DNA of 64,000 nt. Source: Rotaria socialis (Eukaryota > Rotifera > Eurotatoria > Philodinida > Philodinidae). The notes under the pieces are model-generated. The model did no database searches. It had not been told where the DNA came from and saw only the letters and a program-made list of their open reading frames with translations. The stretch is from positions 62,001 through 126,000 of the forward strand of contig CAJNYU010000552.1 in NCBI GenBank assembly GCA_905331475.1. Reading direction: 5' to 3'. Below, piece by piece: positions 42,341-53,477 of the stretch. Both the position numbers and the translations under genes were made by a program. The stretch's first letter is position 1, and the number at the start of each line of letters is the position of its first letter.

Positions 42341-44100
42341 TTAATCCCAATTTTCACGTGGTCGATGATGCATACGTTGATACATTGTTTGACATGAAGG
42401 TACAGGACTTGGTGTATTACGTGGCTCAAATAATACCAGCTGAGCTGGTGGCTTATTATTGTCTTTAGAATGTTGAATACGTTCTTGTTGTTGAATCTGT
42501 ATCTCAAACGGTACAGCTAATGGATTCAAATTTGAATTAGATTCTTTTCCTATCATAGATGTTAAACTGAAGAATTAATTTAAGAAAACAAAAAACAATC
42601 ACATATTACATACTCATTGAATGATTTCGATGATTTTCATATTTTTTCATTTGAATAGGATTTTTATTATTTTCAAATGCTTTGTCATTCGAGCTGATAC
42701 TTGACGATAATGAAGTATCATCGTATGATGAATAATTACCATTTATTACTTTTTTAAATCGTTCTTTTTTACCAGACCGATAAGCTTCTTGTTGAAGTGA
42801 CAAATTTCCTTGATATGTTACTTTTACATAAGGTAACAATGTTGTCGAATTATGATCACAATATGTATAGTATAAATAAGCCATTAATGAAGTATAATAT
42901 TCTGCTAGATCACGAACCTTTTTATTTTCATAATAAAATCAATAAGATAATAATATTTCATCAATCAATAAACTTACATGAGCCATAGCACAATATTTAT
43001 TTTCTAGTATAGCATGATAATCGCATGCACGAGAATGAAGTACGGGTTGTTGAGGAGTTTTGCTAACGAAAAAGAAAAGAAGGGAGAATAAAAACATTAT
43101 TACTATTATTTCAATAATTTTAAATATTCACCCCATCAATACGCCAAGTTCACATTTAAATTGAACTCGACTATAGAAATTTCTATAAATAACAGCAATC
43201 AATGCTTCGATTGGATACAATGTATAATCATCGAGACGATCTCGTGTTGATGGTTGATCGTAGATCCAATCAAGTGCAGCTTTTGTTGACCAGAATGATT
43301 CTATTGTGCAAAACATTGGCATAGTTCCATGATTAGTTTTCTGACGAGAATCACATAATGAACTGAGCATTTCATTTAAATCATCTAATAATTGATTATA
43401 ATCTTGTGTACCAATTTTTTCATATGGTGTACATGGTAATCCTTAAAGAAATGAATAAGAAATATAACCAGGAAAATAATTAGTATTTAACTCTCTCTCT
43501 CTCTTTTTTCTATATCAATGAAAATCGTCGCTCGAAAACTCTCAAACTAAAAATAGTATCAAAAATCTTCAAACCATGAGTTCGTCTTGAATGCTCGAGA
43601 ATATCTGCTTGATAGCCAGTGGGCAATTGATCACCTGGATGGACAAAATCATGAAAATCATCAGTAATTGAACAAAGACGTTTGCATAGATTAGAATGAC
43701 GTTCATAATGTTCATTGACTTTTTTCGATATATTCATAGATTCTACATTGATCTTATTTCCATATAGTTGAGGCCAAAATGTTGTTTCGACAAGAGCTAT
43801 TTCAGCTGGTATAGCAAAATAATCAATGTGACAATATGTATTTATATGTAGTAAATAAATTGGACAGAATGGCCAACAATAATGTGCTATCTGTTCGTGA
43901 AGTTTTGCACAACTTTCCATAAATAAACCTTCATATGAATTGGTATCACAATAGGACGAACTAGTTACTGATGGTCGAAGTGGTGATATATTTGTTGATA
44001 GAATAGGAAATAAAATACGTTTAAATTCATTGTTATTAAGATCGCTGTCATCATCACCATCATCATCAATATCATTCTCCATAATTGATGAATTCATCAT
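42341..44100 (-). CDS. MAEL: Maelstrom-domain protein (piRNA pathway), no HMG box seen
   Basis: Five or so exons, start ATG at 44100, stop at 42341-42343. The body matches the Maelstrom domain: AIPAEIALVETTFW, then DDFHDFVHPGDQLPTGYQA, THGLPC, a segment with MPMFCTIESFWSTKAALDW (the family has a similar IYCKSDDRYRVNWCL), YPIEALIAVIYRNFYS, and ACDYHAILENKYCAMAHV. The E, H, H, C, H and C positions of the domain's EHHCHC motif (an RNase H/DnaQ-like fold) are all present. Vertebrate and fly proteins begin with an HMG box; here the N-terminus is instead an acidic stretch (IDDDGDDDSDLNNNEF). The C-terminal ~130 residues are low complexity. Maelstrom acts with PIWI proteins in nuage and nucleus to silence transposons. 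No HMG-like exon was found up to 44.9 kb. Confidence 0.8.
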
Positions 44101-45107
44101 CTGATTTTGCTAAAAAAATCCTAATCTGAAAAATTATTACTGAAAATATATTTTACATAGGAACTCATCGAATTGGTGTAATTAATTAATGAGTGAGTGG
44201 GATCTTTTATGGGAAATTACTGATTAAGTTCATGATAGAGAGGATTGATAATTTTTTTTTGTAGAAGGATAATCGTTCGCTCCATTCGTATAACGATATA
44301 TTCTCGAATGATGTCGCTCATAGACGAAATTATTCAATTTCTTAAGTTTTTTTGTGAGTTTTTGATTTACTAAACAAAACTAAATTCAGCTATAGACGAT
44401 AATAGCTTTGAATGTAGTACATATATGTTGACATTCAAAATTCTTGTTGATTACAAATATCAATAAAATTATCATTTCAAGATAGAAATGAAAATCACAT
44501 CCATAGATTTTCAAAGCATAATTTTTTTACTCGATAATTCATTATGTAATTATTTTAAAGATTTATTTTGGATTTTAACAAAATAAAGACTTTTCGCCTA
44601 TTTCACATATTATTATGATTCCTTTATTGTAGATGAGTGTCAAGTAATTGATAATGGTGACGAAAATGAATCCCCCAATAGATCAGTTTTTTTACTTTCT
44701 TTCGTAGCTATGAGAATTTACTTTCGGATGTGAAACAAAGAGTCTTATTCGATTTCTTGTAAATATTTAGGATTTGACTCTTTCCCGAACTAGTTTTTCC
44801 GATGGCTTTTCTGCCGTGAACTACTTCACATTTTAACTCGAATTGAGGATATTCGTGGTTTTGAAGAGATCCGTATCTCTTGATTCGATATCTGAAGTGA
44901 AGGGGCTTTAAAAATATGCGAACCATTTTACCAAAATTTCTTTTTTATTTATTTCTAATATATTTTCAAGTTTTTTATTTGTTTTCTAGATGATAGAAAA
45001 ATTATCAAAAATAGCTGATTACAGCTATATTTTAATATTGTATATTTAAAAAAATACTTCAGACTTTTTTTTTCGTTTTAGACTTAAGTGTTGCATGAGT
45101 TTTCCCC

Positions 45108-45555
45108 GACGATTCTATCAATCTATGGTTCACTAATTCAAGAATTCATGTTTTTATATGAACATTAGATATTAGAATGAATATTCTCGATGAAATAATT
45201 TTTTTATACTCTACTTGAGTTAAAATGATATTTAAAAACTAGAGAAATTATTATAAAATTTTTTATATATAGTTTTTGATGTTTAATGAAATTCCTCAAA
45301 ACTGAGACTTACTCAAATAAAATTTTTTCGAAGATAATATATTATTCCACAAGAATATCACCTTCGAGAAATTTCATTAAACATCAAAAAATATATATAA
45401 AAAATTTTATAATAATTTCTCTAGTTTTCAAATATAATTTTAACTCAAGTAGAGTGTAAAAAAATTATTTTATTGATAATATTTATTCTAATATCTAAGG
45501 TTCATATAAAAATCTGAATTCTTGAATTGGTGAACCATAGATTGATAGAAGCGTC
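45108..45555. mobile_element. Foldback/MITE-like inverted repeat, ~190 bp arms
   Basis: The left arm (about 45108-45300) and right arm (about 45365-45555) are reverse complements with few mismatches, separated by about 65 bp. Matching landmarks are TTCTATCAATCTATGGTTCA on the outer left and TGAACCATAGATTGATAGAA on the outer right, and GATGTTTAATGAAATT on the inner left with AATTTCATTAAACATC on the inner right. No coding capacity. The arms are long enough to form a stable hairpin in single-stranded DNA or RNA. Confidence 0.85.
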
Positions 45556-45770
45556 TAAAAAAGACTACTGTAAGACGCTTAAAAACATTAGTTTAAATAC
45601 TACAATCAGGATCGATTAAGACGCTCGACTCGAGTGTCTAAAATCGGTCACGCTTCGCGTGAAGCGTCTTATCGAGTTAGATATGAACCAATAAGAAAGA
45701 AGACGAAGCGTCTTGTTTTAGCGCACGAAACGTCTTGCATGTACACTATATACGTCTTGATTTTTTAGAG
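45550..45770. repeat. AAGACGCTT / AAGCGTCTT motif cluster
   Basis: At least eight variants of the 9-mer AAGACGCTT occur on both strands, including GAAGCGTC, TAAGACGCTT, TTAAGACGCTC, GAAGCGTCTT, ACGAAGCGTCTTG, CGAAACGTCTTG and TACGTCTTGA. The centre is a perfect hairpin, ACGCTTC-GCGT-GAAGCGT, at 45650-45667. It directly abuts the foldback repeat and may be part of the same element. Confidence 0.65.
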
Positions 45771-46100
45771 TGCAATAAATCCTGTTTTGTTCCATATGAA
45801 CTGTTACATATCATAAGTAAAGAATCAATTGAACAGATTTCAAATTTGTAAACAAAACTGAATCGAGCAGTGTTTTTCAAAAGTCAGTTAAAAAATGGCG
45901 ATATTTGGTATTTTAACACACTAACCATAACTGTAACGTTGATTGTCAGTCATGGTTGGTTGCCTATGACATTATTAATTCTGTTTCCAGTCATGCAACT
46001 ATCAAACTCAACGATTCGTTTATTTTTTGGTCGCAGTCAAACGCGTAAACAACAAATAACTGAATACGCAGTTTTTGCTTAATACGTCGAATTCATAGTA

Positions 46101-47451
46101 ATGACATCAACTGAAATAATAGAACAATCAAATGGCAGAGATGGCGATGCCGAAGTTAAAATGCCCCTTATGTATCGCATCAAAACACGTTCAGTCAATT
46201 TATTAAAATCATCTGGAATTTTTCTTTTTAATAAAGAACAACAAACAATATGTGGAAACACAAGCAACTCCTGGATTAAAATCTCTTTATATTATTTCAT
46301 TTTCTACATTTGTTCGGGTCTATACTATTGCGGTATAATGGCTGTATTCGGTGCTATTGTAGTACGTCAAACACCAACATATACTAATCTTCAGAGTAAA
46401 ATGAGCGACGGTGGAAAGATTTATCCTGGTTAGTTATAATTACAAATGAAAACAATGACCTATGTGTTAACTTTTAGGAATGGGTTATCGTCCGATGCCT
46501 ACTATAGACGACACATCACTTACTGTTTATAATGATACAGCATCTCAACTTCAAACAATCTCCTCTTTAACAAATTATAAAATTCGTAATCATAGTTATA
46601 AAAGTATCCATTGTGTCATTATGTTTTTCCTATTGATTTTATATAGAATTTTTGACACAATACGATTCAACATATTTGGACGAATGTAGTCCATCTAATC
46701 CAGCCTCCAGTCTTCAAGGAGATCGTTCGTGTGTGTTTTCTTGGACAGATATTGTCACAAGTGAATGTATTGAATATATCTATTTCGATTTGTCTCCTTC
46801 AAATGATCGTCTATTTTCCTTCTATAGCACATCCTTGTTCGACTACAAATATGTATGGATGGAGTAGTGGTAAACCATGTGTATTACTTAAATTAAATCG
46901 AGTAAAAACAATTTTTGAATTCAATCATCTATCAAATATGATTGAAAATATGACTAAGAAACATTAATTTTTATTTCTTTGAAGATTTATAATTGGCTAC
47001 CAGCTGCAGGTAATATCATCGATCAAATTGCCAATGCCACAGGCCAAACGATATTGCCTATTGATCAGCAAGAACAAAATATTTACATAACTTGTAATGG
47101 TACAACTGCAAGTGATAGACTAGTAATTGGTAATCTAACATATTATTCTATTTTGCATCCACTTGGTATTTCGGGTTATGGTGGTATACCATATTATTTC
47201 TATCCCTATACGTAAAAATTTCAGAATTTTTTTTTCTATTCTGTATATATAATTAATCTTTCAGAAATTCAAGAGAGCAAGTTGATCCATTCGTATTAGT
47301 ACAATTTACGTCATTACCATTAGAAATAAAAGTAAATGTAATATGTCGCGCTTGGGCACCGAATATCGTACAATTATCTGAAGGTACAACACGTCGTGGA
47401 GTTGCCACATTTGATATCTTACGATCAAACAAAAATGCTCCTAAAGCATAA
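46101..47451 (+). CDS. ATP1B: Na+/K+-ATPase beta subunit (copy 1)
   Basis: Five or six short-intron exons encode a type II membrane glycoprotein. The cytosolic tail of about 55 residues is followed by one transmembrane segment (ISLYYFIFYICSGLYYCGIM). The ectodomain opens with YPGMGYRPMP and has ECSPSNPASSLQGDRSCVFSW, then HPCSTTNMYGWSSGKPCVLL followed by KLNRIYNWLP (the family shows YGYKEGKPCIIIKLNR), VQFTSLPLEIKVNVICRAWA and a C-terminal immunoglobulin-like strand region. Cys residues are spaced as in the three conserved disulfides. Introns at GTGAATG..CTATAG and GTAAAAAC..GAAG are needed to keep frame. The subunit chaperones the catalytic alpha subunit to the plasma membrane and tunes potassium affinity. 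It could also serve H+/K+-ATPase, whose beta subunits look alike. Confidence 0.9.
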
Positions 47452-47875
47452 TAATTTCAGAATAAGAACCATTTGAACATTAATTCGTCTATGTCACTTT
47501 TTTTGAAAAAATATCTTTTATTACAAATTTATTTTATTTCTATTATTGTTTTTTCAACAGCAGAGTGCTATTCTGTCTTGTCTTGTCTTGTCTTGTCTTG
47601 TTCATATTTGCATGTTTTTACATAAATAAATGTTTCGTTGTTCTAATATCTAAGAAGAAAACGATGAAAGCATGATTGTCGTTTTGCTGTTGGTGCGAGG
47701 AAAAGGCGTACATTCGATGGTTACGCTTGAAAGCATTTTCATATGTTCTGACATTACTTTTTATTCGTATATTCACTCATCCAACGGGCAGTCACATTAG
47801 CGTTTTTATTTTCATGTAAAAAAAAATAAAAACGTAAGACTTTCTTTTGTTTTAACCTGACAGGAAAATGTAAAC
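47452..47875. repeat. Intergenic gap with (TCTTG)n microsatellite
   Basis: The 424 bp between the two beta-subunit genes holds about five tandem TCTTG units near 47575-47600, then AATAAATG near 47624, a possible polyadenylation signal. No exon is seen. Confidence 0.6.
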
Positions 47876-49779
47876 ATGAGCAATACTTTAGATAAAATGG
47901 CAAATAGAGAGAGACAACCAAATGATATTACTATAGAACCAGAAAATCACAATAGAGAAGTACAAAAAAGTGGAACAGATGTTAAGAATTTATTAGATGA
48001 AAACACGAAAAAACGAGTCAATGCAAGATTATCCTTTGGAACCCTTGTTTATGATTCAAGACGTAGAACAATTCTTGACCGGGATGCACTTAATTGGAGT
48101 AAATGCAAAATAAAAAGTAAATTACTACAACCATAATAATATTTTTATTTATATTGCAGTTAAATTATCAATTTTTTATGCAATATTCTTTTGCTTTTTG
48201 GGGTGTTTTTTTGTTGGTTTAACTTATATTTTTGCTTCTCGGCTGGATCGGACTCAACCAAGATATTTTAATACCGAAAGTACAATGGCCGTTCGAAGTA
48301 CCAATGCTATTGGTTTGTGTTTTTATCAATAATTGAATTTTCTTTATTTATATATATTTCTAAATAGTTGGAATGGGTTTTCGACCACAGCCGTCGACTT
48401 CTGAAAGTCTTGTACGAATAACAAATAACTCAACACAACAACAACAAATTGCTTCGTCGTTAGAATTGTTTCGAAATGTTTTTCTTCTACAAAATCAAGA
48501 TGCTAAAACCGAAGAATGTTCTGTAGATAAACCAGCATCTAAACTACAATCTGGTGCAGCTTGTTCGTTTAATTGGTATCATATTGTTAACAATGATAAT
48601 CATCCGTGTTCAGATAAAAATCTGTATGGCTTTAAGTATGAACAGCCATGTATTCTTGTTAAACTTAACAAAGTATGAAAATGAATTCGTGTGTCCGTTA
48701 CTAAATACGAAACTATCGAACGATTTTATATCTAGGTTTACGAGTGGAAACCTATAAAAGGTGTTTTACCATTGCATATTCAAGAACTCCGAGGAGTTTT
48801 TAGTGATAAAAGTACATCGAATTGTGACGTGTATGTGACTTGCGCAGGAACCGTAAGTGTACCTACATTTGTACTTATCGAGCATTTTCTTTTATTCTTA
48901 TTCAATATCAAATTCATACTTTAAATGCCACCGATTCTTTTTTTTAAGTCATCCATTTTTTATCTTGCTTGAAAACATTTTTTCTTTTGATATTGAGATT
49001 ATATATGCAAATATTCAAAGCACTGTTTAAAAATCAAAGCGAGAGAATGATCGATCATTCGTGAACATATATACGTATCTATAAGCTGTGGTTTGCGTTC
49101 ACAAAGTTTAGCTTTTAAATATACATATATCTAGTACTATAATTAATTAGTCAATCAAGAAAACTAGATTCATAAGGATCGAATCGTGCGTTAAAATGCG
49201 CACTAGTATCGGAAGCCAAACACTATTACATATTCAAACAGAAGCGATACTTGAATCTTGTAAGTGTGCCTACCTATTGAGTTATGCAATCATTCTCCTA
49301 CGACTAGTAAAATATTTCTAATAGCCTTAAGAGAAATATCATGATCCGTTTTCTTTCTGTTTGCTCTTCCTGATAAAGACAAGAAATAAATGAATTTATT
49401 CTTGATTAAATAGCATCCTGCAGATGAAGACGTACTAACAAATGTGACTTATTATTCATTGAATTATCCAGTGGGTTCATCTAAATTTGGTGTTATACCA
49501 AATTATTTTTTTCCATTTCGGTAAAAATTTTCTTTTGAAGAAAAATTAAAACTTCATGACAAATATTAAATGTTAAACTTTAGTAATGCAAAAGATCATG
49601 TTCAACCGTTTGTCTTAGTTCAATTTAACAAACTACCATTGTATCGTCTTGTAAGTATTACGTGTCGCGCTTGGGCACCTGGCATTGAATATAATGCAAG
49701 ACGTATGCGTGGTATGGTTAATTTTCAACTATATCGTACATATACAGATATGAAATCGAATGATAGTGATGTTCATTAG
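47876..49779 (+). CDS. ATP1B: Na+/K+-ATPase beta subunit (copy 2)
   Basis: Same family and strand as its upstream neighbour, 425 bp away. The cytosolic tail is longer and charged (about 80 residues), followed by LSIFYAIFFCFLGCFFVGLT as the membrane segment. The ectodomain has VGMGFRPQP, ECSVDKPASKLQSGAACSFN, HPCSDKNLYGFKYEQPCILV followed by KLNKVYEW, NCDVYVTCAGT, FGVIPNYFFPF, VQFNKLPLYRLVSITCRAWA and stop at 49777-49779. N-glycosylation sequons include NNST and NVTY. A 565 bp intron lies between the CAGGAACC and CATCCTGCAG exons, much longer than the others. Divergence from copy 1 is high, so this is an old duplication. Confidence 0.9.
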
Positions 49780-50637
49780 TAAAGAAGAAGAAAAAAGCAA
49801 AGACAGTACTTTTAAGCTGAATTCAATGTAGTTGGTTGTGTTATTTTATCGGTTCTTGTTGCATTTAATGGTGGTGTGAGTGTAGTTTGAAGTACTGGCT
49901 GATGTTATTTTTTTGTGTTTTCTTTTCATTTTTCTTTTATTCAATAAATAAAATATAGAGCCATATGAATGTAAAACTAAAAACGGTTCCTCAAATAAAT
50001 GCTTGTAAAATGAAAATGGGTAAGCAGCATTGACAATGTTTTTCTTTTACTTATCTTAGCAATACTAACAAAATTCAACTCGAAGATAAATTTAAAAGTT
50101 TGAAAAAGAGAACAACTCTAATCGCCTTAAGCTTTGTGATAGTTAGCCTTGAGAAAAATGCTCTTTGACCGAAAGAATTTGTACAGAAGTATTCAATATA
50201 TATGCCATGTTGAAAACGAAATGACCAATAGTATTTTCTTTTCACTTCGAAGAAGTATAACATTTATTTTATTTTTATTTTTTCTAAAATTAATATTTTT
50301 CTTTTTCTTTTTTCTAAAATTAATATTCTTCTTTTTCGTCTTGTCAATTTCACAACCAAAGAAATCAATCATCAGCCTTGTTTTCTCTTTCAATTTTTTA
50401 CCGATGGTGAGGGGAGACGAGAATTTTTTTTCTTGTTGCCATTTCATCGCTTATGTTGTTTTGAAAATGATGAAATGGCACTCAAAATTATATTGATGTA
50501 TTCAATTTTTAGAATCTAATTAATTTGTTGTTTGACACTATTTTATGAACTGCTTTCGAGGCAAAAAAGACGTAAAAGAAAATGCATGAGATGAAAATCG
50601 ATGATATTTCTCTACAGTTTTAGATGAAAAAAAATGA
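49780..50637. other. 0.86 kb intergenic region
   Basis: Contains AATAAATAAAATA near 49943 (a probable polyadenylation signal of the upstream gene) and two near-identical T-rich units, TTTTTCTAAAATTAATATT, at about 50280-50332. The short open frames across this T-rich tract are not called. Confidence 0.5.
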
Positions 50638-52907
50638 ATGTTTCGCATAGCACATAGAAACTTGATTTTTTGTTTATATTTCTTATGTGGCTCTACGATT
50701 GGTTTTACCATTGGCATTTTTTATTGGAAAACATACGTTAAATTTCCTTGTACATCATCAACCATGATAACCACACGAATAAAATATTCGTTTTATGAGC
50801 ATTTTCAATATCGAACATATGGAACATGCCAAAACGAGAGTTCAGAAATATTTTTAACCATAGCCGTTATTTCATCGTATGAGCGTTTATTAATATATTT
50901 ACCTTCGATGTTCAACACGTGGGTATTAAGAGCAACGATTGAAATTGAAATCATTGTATTTATTGAAGAGAAATCTTCAACTACAAAAGTGACAATTGAA
51001 GAACTATTTCTTAAATTAAATCAAAATATTAAAGCTTGCTTATTTATTGTTAAATTGAAAAACGTGGAAAATAGTTATCCACCGCAAAAAAAAAGTTTTT
51101 ATGCAATGAAATTTATTTATGCATTTTATCGCCATAGGACATCATGGTTATTACGTTTAGACGATAATGCTTATGTTAACATTGAAGAACTGGGAAAATG
51201 GCTTAAATCAATTGATTCTAAAAAAAACCTATATATAGGCCAAGGAGGGTCTGGAAGACGAAATGGTGTACCAATTCATTTTCCATCGGGAAAAGTAAAT
51301 ATTAATTAATAATATAAAATTTATTATATTCGGTTTTATTATTTTTTTTTCAGTATTTCTGTATGGGTGGCAGTGGAGTTATCCTCTCTAGAAGTACATT
51401 AGCAAAGCTTGGTCCTTGGCTTGATCATTGTTTTCACAATGAAACGCTTACTCCACATGAAGACGTTGAGTTAGGTCGTTGTATATTAAAACATGTTCAT
51501 ATTGGTTGTTCGAGAGCCTACAATGCGAATTCGTTATTCTATCATCATTATGGTCCTCGATATTCATTTGGTCATGATTTTACGTCATCGATTATTTCTC
51601 AAGCATTGATTATGCATCCAATTAAAGATCAATATACATTTCGACAAATCTATGCTTTCTATTTACGAGCAAAACAAGAACAGAAATACGTGAAAACTAA
51701 TGCATCGTTAAACGCATTAAGATATAGGAAAAATGATGCAACGTTTTTGTCTGAATTAGAATTTGATCTTTCACAACATGTACTCAGTCGAAAGATTGAT
51801 CCAAGATGGAGATTCTATATTGAACAAACTGTTGGATCGTATATTGAAAAGACAAGAATGAGTTCGTATCGAAGTTCATCGAAGTGGATATTAACTCAGG
51901 GCAAATTTACATTCGGATATCATCATGTAACATCAACGCATGGCATCGGTATCTTAGTTGAAGTTCAATTGAATGTTTATTTAGATTCGAAATCTTCAAA
52001 TCGACTTGCTACTACTCAAAAGCGATTTCATATTCATCAGACATTTGCAAAGAACAATCGTTTTGAATATCGAGAAATAAAATTTGATACAGAATTAAAT
52101 GAAAATTTAAATCAATTAAATATTATTGTTGTTTCAAGTAATAAAGATGAAGCTTTATTAAGATTTACAAATAATTTTGAAAGCGAAGTAATCAATGATT
52201 CAACTAGACATAAGCATTTTACATTAACCATACTTTATTTTTCACAAAATACTCGAGCAAATAATCGAACTATTGAGTTTATTCATCAATTATCAGTCCG
52301 ATATCCATCGATTATTCGTATATCAATTATTGATAACAATAAAACTTCATATAATCGTGGACTTGGCCGCCAATTAGCTTCGAAATTATTTACAAACAAT
52401 CAATTATTGTTTTTTTTAGACGTCGATCTTATATTTACCGGGCAAGCATTGGATAGTACTCGCCGTTTAATGATTCATCAATTGTCAATTTCATCTTGTA
52501 CAGTGTATTTTCCTATTATATTTTCTTTTTTTTCTAACATGTTCGTTACGCGTCATAATCCAACAATTGATATCAATTCAAGAAGTGGTCTATTCTCTAT
52601 TTATGGTTTTGGTAATGTTGCTGTGCGCAAGGAAGATCTAGATAAAATTGGCGGATGGGAAACAAATAATCGTGATTGGGGTTTAGAAGATGGTAATTTA
52701 TATCACCGATTTAATGATCCCACATCAGATTGTTATGTATTTCGAGCGGTTGAACCTGGTTTACGACATTATTATCATAAAAAAATGTGCAATGGTATTA
52801 TGAATAAAGCACGAGAAAAAATGTGCATAGAAGCTGATGCCATGTTAATTGGATCACACGCAGATATGACTAATTATTTAATGAATACTAAAACTTTGAA
52901 ATCTTAA
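50638..52907 (+). CDS. CHSY: Chondroitin sulfate synthase-like bifunctional glycosyltransferase
   Basis: Two exons joined by a ~57 bp intron (about 51296-51353). A type II Golgi protein of about 737 residues with an N-terminal signal anchor (LIFCLYFLCGSTIGFTIGIF). The first catalytic domain (GT31 type) has SWLLRLDDNAYVNIEELGKW, where the usual Asp-Asp-Asp reads Asp-Asp-Asn, then YFCMGGSGVILSRSTLAKLG and HEDVELGRCI. The second (GT7 type) has NRGLGRQLASKLF, LLFFLDVDLIF with an intact DVD metal site, YGFGNVAVRKEDLDKIGGWE and RDWGLEDGNLYHRF, ending HYYHKKMC. The order matches CHSY/CHPF proteins, which build the GlcA-GalNAc chain of chondroitin. The GT31 half may be weakened, leaving mainly GalNAc transfer. 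The paralogue (CHSY1/3 or CHPF) is not resolved. Confidence 0.85.
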
Positions 52908-53477
52908 AAGCGTTTTCTTTTTCAAAGATCGAACTCAGGTAGGTAAATGTCGCATAGAAATACAAAAGTCATTCTTATCAGTGGCCACTCAGAGAGATTG
53001 AGCTTATCAGAACTTTTACTGTAGACGCTTTAGTTTGTTTTCGTTGTTGTTGTTGTTGTTGTACATTTCGTTTGATTAAAATACTATGCCGATTTAGTGA
53101 TGTAAAATTTAAAATTTTTTAAATAATAATAACAAAAAAAAGTCAATATGTGAAGTTGTACAAATAAATGATTGTATTGTGGTCTCTTAAATCTAGTTTA
53201 GTTACTTTAAAAACATACAAGTTATTCACACAAAAGTAAATCGATGCTTTCAACGTGTAAAGCGACCTCTCTCTCTATCTCCATCTGATGCAAGAAACAG
53301 TTGAAGAGAGGGGTTGTGAAGTAACTCAAACAGTCAGAATGTCGACTGTTGAAATTTTGAAGTACCTAATAAAAATATTAGTTATCTAGAAAAATAAATC
53401 TTTACGAATAATAATAATTTAAGATAGTTGTTAACAGTATTATTTCTATACTTAATTTTAGATTAACATTTCATGGT
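52908..53477. other. 0.57 kb intergenic region
   Basis: Contains a (GTT)n run near 53041-53060 and AAATAAATGATTG near 53162, a possible polyadenylation signal. No exon recognised. Confidence 0.5.

Larger units (their letters stand above)
44101..46100. other. 2.0 kb intergenic region with foldback element
   Basis: Separates divergent Maelstrom (-) and Na+/K+-ATPase beta (+). The proximal part (44101-45060) is AT-rich without exons. A large inverted repeat (45108-45555) and an AAGACGCTT-rich stretch (45550-45770) follow, listed separately. Confidence 0.6.

Noticed and set aside
44708..44926. Minus-strand frame upstream of Maelstrom, examined as a possible HMG-box exon.
   Set aside because: No HMG-box pattern and no splice link to the Maelstrom start.
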